64,000 nt of DNA from Thioalkalivibrio sp. ALE14 (GCF_000376845.1 NZ_AQXY01000022.1:49817-113816); one strand, 5' to 3'; shown: positions 44,183 through 53,508, counted from the first letter of the stretch. The notes: generated by a model from the sequence alone, not told the origin. Program-made: numbers and translations.

Positions 44183-47100
44183 TTACGTCGCGGGAGGCAG
44201 TAACGAGATCTGCCAGTCCTCTGGCGCGTCTTCCGGAAGGGCGTGATCGAGGTACACGATCAGGTCTTCCTGGCGCGGTTGGCCGAACACCATGCGGTAG
44301 AGCGCCAACTGGCGTTTCATATTCTTGAGGCGGCCGACATCCCGGCTCAACGGCAGAAGCAGAACGCGCCGCTGAATGCGTGCATCACCCGCCTCATAGA
44401 TCCACCAGGGGGCAAGATCGGACTCCCGCCCGGAATCGGTACCTTCCGCGCGCTCAAAGAGATACGTCCACGGATCTCCTTCGCCATCCCATGCTGCGAG
44501 CGCATGCAAGCCGATATCCTGCGCCACGTTTCGGCGCACGGCATGCCCCTTGTAACGGTGGACGCGTCCCTCCCGCTGCTCCATGTCCACCGGGTTCGAC
44601 GGCAGGTTCCAGTGAACGACGGAATGGCACCAGGTGTGAAAATCCAGCCCCTCCTGCCCCACCGATGTGCTGGCCAGAACGAAGGGACGAAACGGTGAAT
44701 TGAAAGCGGCCCGTACGGAGTCGGCGCGCGCAATGGCACCGCCGGTATCGTCTCGCATGTCACCAAAGCGCAGGGCAAAACGGCACCGGATCATGACGTC
44801 GTCGACGGCGAGACGGCGTTGCTTCACGCGAACGTCATCCACCTTGAGCTGCGCCGAGCGCATGGACAGCGATTCCGCTACAGCCCTGGAGACGCCACCG
44901 ATGCGGTCGGCGGAAGGTGCACCCGCAAGGCCAAGCTGTTCCGGCAACACATGCACCTGCTCGTCCAGCACGGCCTGAATGTTCCCCTCGACCGCGTACT
45001 CCAGCGCCTGGCGCCAGTACGGGAGCTCATCCCGATTCTGGATCAGAACGATACTCTCAGGGAGGTTGAACAGGGTCCGATAGCCATTCGCGATCCGCGC
45101 CGCTCCAGACAGGAGTGCTGCCGCATTCCAATCGACATCCGGGGCTACGCGCCGCAGCGCGCGCACGGAACAAGCCCCCGGGCCACCCAGCGCAAAAAGG
45201 GCCAGCACCTCGGCCAGGTCGGGTGGCCGCCGCCCCAGATCCAGCCCATTGCGCATAGTCTCGACCATGTGATCGACGTGAGCCTGGAACTGATCACTGC
45301 TCTCACGTTCGGGGATGGCCTCGGACCAACCAGACGCCGCCTGCATCCAGGTCATCAGGGCCGAGTCACGCTCCAGCATCGCGATTGCCGCCCAATACCA
45401 ACGTTCGTCGATGCGACCGTCCGCATCGCCGGGTGGCAGCTCCGCCAAAAGCGCTGAACATCGTCGTGTTGCTTCTCCCAACACCACATCAAGCGAAGGG
45501 GGCGTGCCATCCCCCAATTCAACAGCGATGCGAAGCGGATCCACTTCCCGAGCCAGACGAGGCGCCGGCAGGATCCGCATCAACGCCGGCATCCCGGTCA
45601 GCCGGCCGGCAGCATCCGTTTGAAACCGCAGCAGGGGCCGCACACGCTCGTAGGTATTGCTGTACGTGACGTTCCCGTCCTCTCCGGCAAACGCCCTGGC
45701 TTGAGCCTCATAAGAGCAAATCGTCGCAATGGCATCCGGCACCGCATTCCAGGCCGAAAACACCAGTTGCTTGGTCACATCACCCATCTCGGCCCAGGGA
45801 CCGGCGGGCTCGCTGTACGGTAGAGACGGTGGTAGCCAAAGCAGCTTCCACAAGCCCTTATCCACGGTCTCGTCGACGAAGCCGCGAATCCGCGCATGCG
45901 GCATTTCCAACGCCCTATAACCCTCGATCCGCCGAGGATCGATGGAACTCAGGTCCCGCCCGGCTCCGACGACCTGCCTCAACTCGGCCGAGGGCGCGTC
46001 ACCCAGCGCATCGAGCTCCCTGCGGATCTGATAATCGCGCATATAACTCAGCATGTACGGGATCGACTTCCAGTACTCGATCACATCCGGCAGGCCCGCC
46101 GCCCGCGCCGTAGCGTCGACGACCCGGGCATACTCGAGATCGTCTGGCTTGAGGCGAACCTCACGTTCATCGCCCTCCAGCATCGCATCGCGCCTACGGG
46201 TCAGACCGACCCGTTCCGTGCGGCACATAACCTTCATCAAGCGCGCCTGCAGGCGCTCCCGCGCCTCGTGGATCGTGCCTTGATCCCCGTCGGCCAACAG
46301 CCGGCAGCCCTGGCGATAGGCCTCGAGATCCCCGCGGAGCTGTGCCACTTCACCGGGTTCGTCATACAGAAACCCAACCGTCGCGAGGAAGTTCTCGTGA
46401 TGATCCTCATCGGCCTCGCCATGCATGCTCAGCATCCGGTACGGCGTCGCCGACAGCAACAGCAGCCGGGAGCCATCCAGCGAGAACAGGTCATTGGCGA
46501 GTTCTGCCTCTTCGGTATCACCTCCGAGCAGATCGGAGAAGCGCTGGAACTCGTCCAGAATCACCAAAGAGGGGCGCAGCGCCTCGAGGCAGATTCGAGC
46601 CAGCCGCCGGCGCAGCAAGCCGACCACCAAATTGCGCTCGGCATTAGCCCCATTGCCCCGCTCATTCTCCGGACGTTCAAACGTTTCGCACAGGTGCCGC
46701 AACCGATCACGCAGTTCGGGATCCAGACGAACGGCCTCGAAGAACGAGGCCGTCAGATCCGCATCCATCTCGGGCGGGCCTTCCTCCAGCATCTGATGCC
46801 ACCGCTCGCCCACGCTGCACTGCAAACCATTGCGCAGTCCGATCCGACTCAATCCCTCCATACCCTCCAGCATGTGGAACAGCAGGATCCGCTCCCTGGC
46901 GATACCGGTACTTGAACGCAGATTGAAGGTCGTGCCCGGTGTCAGGCTGATGAAGTTAACGGGGTTCTGATTGAGCTGATGGACCGTCTCCGGCAGCAGC
47001 GTCAGACGGCTCGCCAGGGCAAAATCATTTTTCTCCAGGACATTCATCCGCCGAACGTTCTGTTGCGCAATCGCCGCGTTCGAGCACACGTAGATGATGT

Positions 47101-47317
47101 CGACTCGACCCTGTTGCCCGCTCAGCGCTTCCAGGCTCCGCGCGATCACACCGCGTGCAACCAGGGTCTTGCCCAACCCCACCTCATCCGCCACCAGAAA
47201 ACGCCCGCTCCCGTCCGCAGCGAACAGCCGCTCGAATGCATAGTCGACCGTCCGTCGCTGGAACGGCTTGAGCGAGGCGAGCACCGGCGCAGCTTTGAAG
47301 CCTTCGATCTCAGTCAC
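44183..47317 (-). CDS. SNF2/superfamily 2 helicase of a putative defence operon
   Basis: A 1044-aa SF2 helicase. Motif I is ADEVGLGKT (43-51), motif II DEFQ (255-258) and motif III SATPYR (289-294). The C-terminal RecA domain has VLASTSVGQEGLDFH and motif VI DMEQREGRVHRYKGH. The DEFQ variant and the QREGRVHR motif resemble the SNF2-like helicases of defence loci. About 500 residues lie between the two RecA parts and contain no known domain. The start is GTG at 47317, overlapping the PLD gene by 8 bp (GTGACTGA). Confidence 0.85.
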   Translation of the reverse strand: MTEIEGFKAAPVLASLKPFQRRTVDYAFERLFAADGSGRFLVADEVGLGKTLVARGVIARSLEALSGQQGRVDIIYVCSNAAIAQQNVRRMNVLEKNDFALASRLTLLPETVHQLNQNPVNFISLTPGTTFNLRSSTGIARERILLFHMLEGMEGLSRIGLRNGLQCSVGERWHQMLEEGPPEMDADLTASFFEAVRLDPELRDRLRHLCETFERPENERGNGANAERNLVVGLLRRRLARICLEALRPSLVILDEFQRFSDLLGGDTEEAELANDLFSLDGSRLLLLSATPYRMLSMHGEADEDHHENFLATVGFLYDEPGEVAQLRGDLEAYRQGCRLLADGDQGTIHEARERLQARLMKVMCRTERVGLTRRRDAMLEGDEREVRLKPDDLEYARVVDATARAAGLPDVIEYWKSIPYMLSYMRDYQIRRELDALGDAPSAELRQVVGAGRDLSSIDPRRIEGYRALEMPHARIRGFVDETVDKGLWKLLWLPPSLPYSEPAGPWAEMGDVTKQLVFSAWNAVPDAIATICSYEAQARAFAGEDGNVTYSNTYERVRPLLRFQTDAAGRLTGMPALMRILPAPRLAREVDPLRIAVELGDGTPPSLDVVLGEATRRCSALLAELPPGDADGRIDERWYWAAIAMLERDSALMTWMQAASGWSEAIPERESSDQFQAHVDHMVETMRNGLDLGRRPPDLAEVLALFALGGPGACSVRALRRVAPDVDWNAAALLSGAARIANGYRTLFNLPESIVLIQNRDELPYWRQALEYAVEGNIQAVLDEQVHVLPEQLGLAGAPSADRIGGVSRAVAESLSMRSAQLKVDDVRVKQRRLAVDDVMIRCRFALRFGDMRDDTGGAIARADSVRAAFNSPFRPFVLASTSVGQEGLDFHTWCHSVVHWNLPSNPVDMEQREGRVHRYKGHAVRRNVAQDIGLHALAAWDGEGDPWTYLFERAEGTDSGRESDLAPWWIYEAGDARIQRRVLLLPLSRDVGRLKNMKRQLALYRMVFGQPRQEDLIVYLDHALPEDAPEDWQISLLPPAT

Positions 47318-49109
47318 CGCGTCGCTCCATCGCTTGCTGGTACGTCTGCCACAGTTGGTCGAACTCCGGCGGCACGAGGTCCGACGTGCCCGTGCGCCCT
47401 TGCAGGCGCTCGATCATCCCGGCGATATCCTGAAGCCGCTCCGGCTCGCGGCTGTAGCACCGGGTCATTTCTTCCAGCAACGGCAATTCGTCCAGTGCCG
47501 CCTTGTGCCAACGCCCGTGCCCGCTCCCGGCCGTCGGCATGAAGGCCGCCGCGGAGGCTTCGTCGCCGGCCAGCAACAACATCAGGTACCGTAGAAAACC
47601 GTCCCGGTTCTTTACCACCGCACGCAGGATAGCGGCCTCCCGTTCCTCCGCCGGGAGGCCCTCGATCGGCAGGTTCAATGCAAAGCGCAGCGGCTGCTCC
47701 GCCGCCGGATCCGACAGTTCGAAGGCGATGAGACCGGTGAGGTAGGCCGCCCCGGAATGAGCAAGCTCGATCCGCCCCGCCTCTTCACCTGCCCCGAACA
47801 TCAATGCGTCGCCCGGCGGGCGGCTTACCGGCCAAACATGACAGACGACCGACTCGGGCAGCTCGACTCGCCCGAGCAACCACAACCGCCACATGCCCTC
47901 CGTAGCCCCGGGTTCGCATTCGACCGCTAGTTCACCCCGGGCAAGCGCTTTACGCGCGCGTTCCAGCCGCTCCTGCGCCGCTCTGGCCAGCTTATCCGTT
48001 TCTGTGGCCGCGCCCACCCCTGGCTCCCAGCGCTGTAACACGCTCCCGAGTCCCTTCTCGCCAAGGAGGTCATCAATACCCCCGATCTCACGGCGCGGGC
48101 CCCGCAGGGTCGCAATTACTTCCACATTGTTCTGCCCGCCCAGGGCGGCATCGGTAACGTTTGCAGAGCCGAGGGTCATGACCGTTTGTGGCCCCTGCTC
48201 CGCAATCCAGACCTTCGCATGGAGCCCGTGCGTGTCGTGATCAATCTCGCCCTCGTTGTCCTCGCTCTCCGCCGCCTCGTGCAGCGCGTAACAACCCCCG
48301 AAGGCAGTGAAAGACGCCGAGGACAGAGACTCCAGCTCCTCCGGTCGAGAAATCAACGCCACCGGCTGGGCGCTGACGCTGGCCAGTTGCCTCAATGCTT
48401 CGTCTTTCACGAACGGAGAGATCACGGCGAGTCGGTCGCTCGGCTCCGCGCGCCACCGACTCGTCGGCCAGCCGAGAACCGCGAATTCGATCGAATCCAG
48501 GCCCCCGGGCAACTCGAACTCGCAGTCCATCACGTCTCGCGCCAGTGCTTGCGCCTGTTCACGCCGATCTGGATCGATCGCCCGGGTGGCAAGCCCCGGC
48601 AATGCCTCCACCAATCGAGCCAGCGGCCGGTTCACCGCAGAAGGGCCGGTCCCCACCCACCCATCAAGCTGCAGCGAAAGGTCCCAGGAGCGATCATCGG
48701 TCACATTGCGCGACAGAATCGCGACACGCAGCAGCGGTGTATCACTCACCCCGTCGTCCGGCATAAACCGCAACACCCAGATCTTGGGATGAAAGACCCC
48801 GCTGCCGGGCGGTTCCACCTCCACCATGCAGGGCTCCAGCAATCCGAACAGGTGGTTTTCCTTCTGCGGCGCGCGCATTTGGCCACGCTGGAGATAGAGC
48901 GTCACCCGGTCCATCGTCCGCCGGACCGACTCATACACCGCGATGCCGTCATCCCGCCGCTCTGCACCCAGCAGCGACAAATGCACGGGAATCGTCAGCA
49001 GCGTCGGGATATCCAGCGAGAACGTCGTGCCCAGTGCCTGGTCCAGCAAGTATCCGGGGGGCGGTGTGAGCAGATGGGTGTAGAGGTTCCGACCGTTGGG
49101 ATCGAGCAT
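47310..49109 (-). CDS. Phospholipase-D-like protein of a putative defence operon
   Basis: A 599-aa cytoplasmic protein with two HxK half-sites: H107-P-K109 followed by ILSRN, and H297-A-K299 followed by GSANVTDAAL. This is the arrangement of PLD-superfamily nucleases (compare DrmC of DISARM). No signal peptide is seen. The long C-terminal half (about 350-599) has no recognised domain. It overlaps the upstream DUF6361-like gene by one base (TGATG) and the helicase by 8 bp, so a fixed stoichiometry is likely. Confidence 0.8.
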   Translation of the reverse strand: MLDPNGRNLYTHLLTPPPGYLLDQALGTTFSLDIPTLLTIPVHLSLLGAERRDDGIAVYESVRRTMDRVTLYLQRGQMRAPQKENHLFGLLEPCMVEVEPPGSGVFHPKIWVLRFMPDDGVSDTPLLRVAILSRNVTDDRSWDLSLQLDGWVGTGPSAVNRPLARLVEALPGLATRAIDPDRREQAQALARDVMDCEFELPGGLDSIEFAVLGWPTSRWRAEPSDRLAVISPFVKDEALRQLASVSAQPVALISRPEELESLSSASFTAFGGCYALHEAAESEDNEGEIDHDTHGLHAKVWIAEQGPQTVMTLGSANVTDAALGGQNNVEVIATLRGPRREIGGIDDLLGEKGLGSVLQRWEPGVGAATETDKLARAAQERLERARKALARGELAVECEPGATEGMWRLWLLGRVELPESVVCHVWPVSRPPGDALMFGAGEEAGRIELAHSGAAYLTGLIAFELSDPAAEQPLRFALNLPIEGLPAEEREAAILRAVVKNRDGFLRYLMLLLAGDEASAAAFMPTAGSGHGRWHKAALDELPLLEEMTRCYSREPERLQDIAGMIERLQGRTGTSDLVPPEFDQLWQTYQQAMERRGD

Positions 49110-50341
49110 CAGCCGCCATCCCGCTGAAACGCTGCGTGCAGATCCCGATGGAACCGAGTCACCGTCGCCCAGCGGTAGTTGTAGCGATCCGCACCCGATT
49201 TACCGCTCCATTGCGTGAGCGCCTGCGGGTTGTTGAACCGGGAGCGCGACTTCTTGAGGAGCGATTCGCGCAGTCGGATCAACTCACGCGCCCCCTTATC
49301 CGCACGGAGCCGCTCTCCATCGCACCCACATTCGAGCACCTTCGCAAGCCAGTCGCGAAGAAACGTACGCGCATCCTCCGATACTCGCAGCGAACCCGCC
49401 ATGACCCACCCGAACAGCTCATCCAGACTCCATTCTGCGAACGGCAACCACTGGGCAGATGCAGACCACTCATCCAACCGACGTTGGTAGTACTTCACCC
49501 AGTCCTCGCGTTCCCTTCGTTCGGAAAGCGCCAGGTTGTAGAGCAGAAAGGCCCCATGCGCGAGCACCGCGAGCTTCTCCGCATGGTCCAGTAATTCCTG
49601 CTGGCTATCACTGAAGCCCGAGCGATCCGGATGCTCCCAGGGATAATCCACGTCTGCGGGCGAACAGCCTTCGAAAAGATGGGCCAACAGGCTCGACGGA
49701 TGGCATTCGCGCACCCGATCCAGAATGAAGGCCGCCTCTCCGCTCGTGAGCGAAAGCGAGATGCCGGACGGGAAACGCTCGGGCGCGTCCGGCAACCCCG
49801 CATGCCAGGTCCGATACTCCAAACCGCCGGCATCCCCATCCACCTCCGACCGAAGGGACTGGGCCGCTTGTCTCCGTCCCACCAGCCCCGCCACACTTCG
49901 CTCGTAGCGATCCTGTGACAGCGAAACCTCCCGAATACCCCACGACTCAAGCCCGGCCCAGTACACCGAACTCGGCAGGCGTTTCAGCGTACGCCCCGAC
50001 CCCACCCCAAACACCCCACCCTGATCGTCCGAATCCAGCAACGCATCCACGATCCGGAATTCCAGATCCGAGGCCCTCGCCGGCACACGATCCGCCTCCA
50101 ATGCTCCGCGAGCCAACTCCGACTCAACCTGCTGGTACACCCAGGGCACGAAGAACATGTAACGCAACCGCGTCTGAATCGTACTCGTACCCGGAAACAG
50201 CAAATCCGCCAGATTGTCCCGAATAGAGCCCAGCCCCAGCTCATCACGGGTATCGCGCTCCCCGAACATTGCCAGAACACGCATGCTCCGTTCGCGTGCC
50301 TCCGCATCGTGATCAAGCCAGGCTATTCTCGACTGGAGCAT
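49109..50341 (-). CDS. DUF6361-like protein, first gene of the putative defence operon
   Basis: A 410-aa protein of unknown function. It begins MLQSRIAWLDHDAEARERSM and includes DELGLGSIRDNLADLLFPG and RLRYMFFVPWVYQQVE. I recall this pattern as the family DUF6361, to be confirmed by search. Residues are mostly helical and Trp-rich. No catalytic motif is visible, so it may be a sensor or target-recognition subunit. The start at 50341 has a GGAGGGAAAGGGA leader. It is the promoter-proximal gene. Confidence 0.7.
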   Translation of the reverse strand: MLQSRIAWLDHDAEARERSMRVLAMFGERDTRDELGLGSIRDNLADLLFPGTSTIQTRLRYMFFVPWVYQQVESELARGALEADRVPARASDLEFRIVDALLDSDDQGGVFGVGSGRTLKRLPSSVYWAGLESWGIREVSLSQDRYERSVAGLVGRRQAAQSLRSEVDGDAGGLEYRTWHAGLPDAPERFPSGISLSLTSGEAAFILDRVRECHPSSLLAHLFEGCSPADVDYPWEHPDRSGFSDSQQELLDHAEKLAVLAHGAFLLYNLALSERREREDWVKYYQRRLDEWSASAQWLPFAEWSLDELFGWVMAGSLRVSEDARTFLRDWLAKVLECGCDGERLRADKGARELIRLRESLLKKSRSRFNNPQALTQWSGKSGADRYNYRWATVTRFHRDLHAAFQRDGG

Positions 50342-50684
50342 TCCCTTTCCCTCCCCCTTGCGCCAGGGCCACCTCATACCGGCCCGAACCACACCGCCAG
50401 ACCATCATCTTCGCCCCAAAACCACCCTTCTAAGATTCCTAGAGCCGCCTGCACCCCTTTTAACGAATTCGTTTTCAGCAACCTACAGAGGTCCGCCCCC
50501 AACATATGGCATTTCGCCCGTGGCATGGCCTCCCTCCCTGGAATGGCAATTTGAGAACAGAAATTGTAGGCTTAAGCCAAAATACAGACCCCATTCCGAG
50601 GTCTTCATCCGCATTTTCAGTTCGTTACCGTGGTCCGACCCCGTCTATGAATTCCGGCCGCCCTAAATCCATTCAGTACAAGAG
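50342..50684. other. Non-coding leader region of the helicase operon
   Basis: These 343 bases hold no convincing gene. GC content drops sharply compared with both sides. A 12-bp perfect palindrome AACGAATTCGTT lies at 50462-50473, about 120 bp upstream of the DUF6361-like start, and could be an operator. CAGACCCCATTCCGAGGTC (near 50585) resembles remnants of REP-type repeats. No clear sigma-70 promoter was identified. Confidence 0.4.
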
Positions 50685-51035
50685 TCAAACCTTTCCACTC
50701 GGCTTATCGAACCAAGAGCGCAAAAACCAAACGATCACAGTCGCTCCTATAAAAACCCAGCCCAGAGTTTGCCCAAACTCATTTTTCGAAAACTCTGTCA
50801 GAACCGCCCCAAACCCACCCACCAACACAATGTAAAGCCAAAGTTTGGCCTCGTTATCAATAACCAGATACGACCACCACCCTAAGAAAACAACGAAAAT
50901 AACCAGCCCTACTAGTATATCTAAAAACGTAGTTCCACTCGCCCCTGTTTGATCCCCGATGATCCTGTAATCCGAAAGTGACAATCCAGGGACAAACAAC
51001 AGCGATAGACTACTGATAACCCGCAGTTTTCGCAT
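50685..51035 (-). CDS. Small membrane protein of unknown function
   Basis: A 116-aa protein. An N-terminal hydrophobic stretch (RVISSLSLLFVPGLSLS) resembles a signal peptide. Two to three transmembrane helices follow (about 37-58, 64-82 and 90-108), and it ends FDKPSGKV. The ATG at 51035 has a GAGGT RBS. It is unusually AT-rich for this window. No family recognised. Confidence 0.6.
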   Translation of the reverse strand: MRKLRVISSLSLLFVPGLSLSDYRIIGDQTGASGTTFLDILVGLVIFVVFLGWWSYLVIDNEAKLWLYIVLVGGFGAVLTEFSKNEFGQTLGWVFIGATVIVWFLRSWFDKPSGKV

Positions 51036-51160
51036 GCTATACCTCACTTCAAATTCCTTCTAAACACATCTTCTTGCAGCGCCACCTGTCGCGCACCCCC
51101 CCCCTACCCCCACGCGCCCAGAGCTGAGAAAATATACCATCCAAACAGGGATTAATGAGT

Positions 51161-51615
51161 TCAAGTCGGTTTCTTATCTTGAACCCAAAGACTTCCTCGA
51201 CATTTTACACCTCGAATTCTACCCCGACTTATTGCCTGCCACAAGTTCACTTCGTTAATTTTATATTTACCTGAATATCGCGTCGCCTCAATGGGCTTGC
51301 CAAGATATTCAATATCCTCGTCGGATAATCCGAAACGTCTCGCTCTCGTCTCTGGGTCGTCTATTTGCGCAGTGCGATCCGAGTCCTCCCCCTCTTTCAT
51401 GGAATCAAACATTTCAATTTCGTCTTTGATCGATTGTACTCGATACCGAATATACAATGCTTTTGCTTTGGCCTCTGCTCCACTGGCGTCTTCTAGCGCT
51501 TTTGCCCAAAGTCCATCACGCCTTAGCCCCTTGATAACTCATTCACAACCTGCTCATAAAGCTGCTCTTCGCGTAACCGGGACGCAGCCGAGGCCCGGCG
51601 AAACTTCTCAAACAT
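51161..51615 (-). pseudogene. Frameshifted small cytoplasmic gene
   Basis: From the ATG at 51615 (RBS AAAGGAG) the frame reads MFEKFRRASAASRLREEQLY and on to NELSRG, then a stop. One base inserted in the CCCC run at 51527-51530 (plus strand) restores a frame continuing LRRDGLWAKALEDASGAEAK, then YIRYRVQSIKDEIEMFD to the stop at 51161. The joined protein (about 150 aa) resembles a small conserved family with the motif RRDGLWAKA...AKSLYIxYRVQ (from memory). It is either a decayed gene or a one-base sequence error in a homopolymer. Confidence 0.65.
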
Positions 51616-51823
51616 CCCTTTGTCTCCTTTGGATATGGCGCCGGATATAGGTAGACGTCAGCATAAAACCGTTATACAGACTCAAAAAAAGTCGTAAAAA
51701 CCCGGGTTCAGACCACGCCTTTTGCCCCTCGGCGGAAACTTGCAAGGGCAAAAGAAACGCCTTACCCATTCCCTTTTTGCGTAACGCCACCAGCGTTAGA
51801 TCTTCCCTTTTGATCGGCTCATG

Positions 51824-51917
51824 CAAACCCGAGAAAGAAAAAGGCAAGATCTGACCCCAGACTTGTGGCGCAAACCCGAGAAAGAAAAAGGCAAGATCTG
51901 ACCCCAGACTTGTGGCG
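51824..51917. repeat. Exact 47-bp tandem duplication
   Basis: The unit starting CAAACCCGAGAAAGAAAAAG and ending GACTTGTGGCG occurs twice without gap (51824-51870 and 51871-51917), with no mismatch. The motif GGCAAGATCTGACCCCAG inside resembles a dispersed repeat often seen next to REP-associated (RAYT) transposase remnants (from memory). The surrounding 51616-52044 stretch has no convincing gene; the 128-aa ORF across it is driven by the repeat. Confidence 0.85.
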
Positions 51918-52044
51918 GTTTCGTGCCCGGGAGAAAAATGCCGTGGGACGCCTTGTACTCCCAGTGCTGTAAAGGACCTTGCCCGGGTTATCAAGTGGCC
52001 CTGGTTCAGCTAGCACCGCGGTCCTGAGTTTATCGACGTTGTCT

Positions 52045-52752
52045 CTAATCATCGCCGCCTATCCAGCGCTGTATGTGCTGCCGGTCACTTCGAAAGAATC
52101 CTCCCTCGATGTACCCACACACCCACGCTGCACATACGGCGCCAGATTGGGTGTAGGCGCTTTTGTTAGCGGAGAAATCGACCCGCTGAAGGAGATGCAC
52201 AAGCTCTCGCCCCGTCACCCCCGGGTTCTCCTCGAGTACTGTGTAGATTTTTCCGAAGACGGATGTGCGCGTGCGAGGTTCGCGCGGGCCTGCCATCAGA
52301 CTTACATCCACAAGCTTGAAGCTATCTGGAATCCGATTAGCGTCGTCTCCCTGCACATCGCGGTACTTACGAACCTCGACCCCATCGACGCTATGGGAGG
52401 GTGCGTAGTCCTGAGCATTGGTCAACGGCCCGGTACCATGCTTCTGCTGTCCTAACGAAAGGATCAACTCGGCTTCCCTATCCCAAGGCTCCCGGTCGTA
52501 CAGCCGATCCACCGTGTGCAGCACCTCGCCACCGCCCCTCCAAATGCATCGAATCGTCTCGACCTTCAGGCTTTCTCCGCTCGGATGTTGCGCTTCTTCC
52601 ACGTGAGCGAACATCCGTGCACCTTGACCTATGCCAACATAGAACGGAGTTCCGTCTGGAAATCGGAGGATGTATGTGTAGTGGGCCTTCTTGTTCTCCC
52701 GTAGCAGTGCAAGAAGTTCTTTCTTATCTCTGATTATCACGCAGCAATCCAT
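52045..52752 (-). CDS. GIY-YIG nuclease-like protein (LEM-3-like type)
   Basis: A 235-aa protein. Residues 20-50 contain HYTYILRFPDGTPFYVGIG then ARMFAHVEEA, a GIY-YIG motif of the COG3680/LEM-3-like kind in which GIY and YIG appear as TYI and YVG. The catalytic Arg region (RCIWRGGGEVLH) and a Glu in EAELIL follow. The C-terminal 100 residues are variable (winged-helix-like GVTGRELVHLLQRVDFS). The ATG at 52752 was chosen over 52827 because it starts just before the domain. It lies alone in a low-GC patch. Confidence 0.65.
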   Translation of the reverse strand: MDCCVIIRDKKELLALLRENKKAHYTYILRFPDGTPFYVGIGQGARMFAHVEEAQHPSGESLKVETIRCIWRGGGEVLHTVDRLYDREPWDREAELILSLGQQKHGTGPLTNAQDYAPSHSVDGVEVRKYRDVQGDDANRIPDSFKLVDVSLMAGPREPRTRTSVFGKIYTVLEENPGVTGRELVHLLQRVDFSANKSAYTQSGAVCAAWVCGYIEGGFFRSDRQHIQRWIGGDD

Positions 52753-52893
52753 GGTAGCAGGAATCTCGCACTCCCCAGTGATGGACCCTCGTCTGACACG
52801 CCCAGCGCCGCAAATTACCGGCGGCAAAAAGCAGGACGACGAACGAGCGGAGCTTTTTGGCCTCCAAGTACATTTGCCTCGTTGGGCTGTGCT

Positions 52894-53244
52894 TCATTGA
52901 GGCGTCGGAAGTAATTGTGCCACGGCATCAGGTATGCGCTCCCAAATAACTACCGAGCCGTTGTTAAGCGCAATCTCCCTCCCCGTCATGATCCCCTCAG
53001 CAAATTCCTCAATTCGCTCTTCGCTGATTCGACGGCCTGCAATCTTCTCGGCATCTACTGGCTGGTACCAAATTCCTCCTGCGGACCGCCACACTCGGGA
53101 GTCTACGTTATCGGTATAGAACGCGCCCAAAGGATATGCGCCATCACTTTCTCGAATGCCGTACACCCAAGCTATTGCGGCTGTCAGAGGAAGAACAACT
53201 CCATTAATATTTCTTCGAAACTCGGGATTTGGTCGGAATGGCAT
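52894..53244 (-). CDS. Hypothetical protein
   Basis: A 116-aa protein of unknown function. It starts MPFRPNPEFRRNINGVVLPL and ends DAVAQLLPTPQ. A hydrophobic patch near residues 16-28 is followed by a mixed alpha/beta pattern. No family is recognised. It lies 141 bp upstream of the GIY-YIG gene on the same strand, so co-transcription is possible. GC is lower than the flanks. Confidence 0.45.
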   Translation of the reverse strand: MPFRPNPEFRRNINGVVLPLTAAIAWVYGIRESDGAYPLGAFYTDNVDSRVWRSAGGIWYQPVDAEKIAGRRISEERIEEFAEGIMTGREIALNNGSVVIWERIPDAVAQLLPTPQ

Positions 53245-53346
53245 AGCAATTCTCCTTGATACAATGCTGCCGTTCTGTTGTAGCCCAACAGTGTATTAGA
53301 TAGATTCTGGGATATTGGCGCTCTACAGATTCTGTATAACACCCAC

Positions 53347-53508
53347 ATGGCCGTGAAATCCCGCGAGCAAAGCGCTGCATACCGTTCGGTTGCCAATGCG
53401 CGGATGGAAGCCAGCTTGGAGAACCGAATGGCGGGATTGCGGCGTGGTGCGGTTCGGCTCCCGGGCTGCCGAAGCGAGCGCCAATGCCCTGAGACGCTTG
53501 TTCATTGA
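53347..53508 (+). CDS. Possible small ORF, low confidence
   Basis: A 53-aa ORF beginning MAVKSREQSAAYRSVANARM. It looks like a small basic regulator, but the downstream part of the sequence continues more protein-like in another frame (RAAEASANALRRLFIERAS). A frameshift or chance ORF is therefore likely. It is convergent with hsdR and overlaps its 3' end by 7 bp. No clear RBS. Confidence 0.2.
   Translation: MAVKSREQSAAYRSVANARMEASLENRMAGLRRGAVRLPGCRSERQCPETLVH

Noticed and set aside
43683..50341. Assigning the operon to DISARM or Hachiman
   Set aside because: There is no DrmB (DUF1998), no methylase and no DUF1837. Only the helicase and PLD themes are shared, so the names would mislead.
51608..51994. 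128-aa minus-strand ORF
   Set aside because: It is created by the 47-bp tandem repeat (the peptide SLGSDLAFFF-like text repeats), so it is a repeat artefact rather than a gene.
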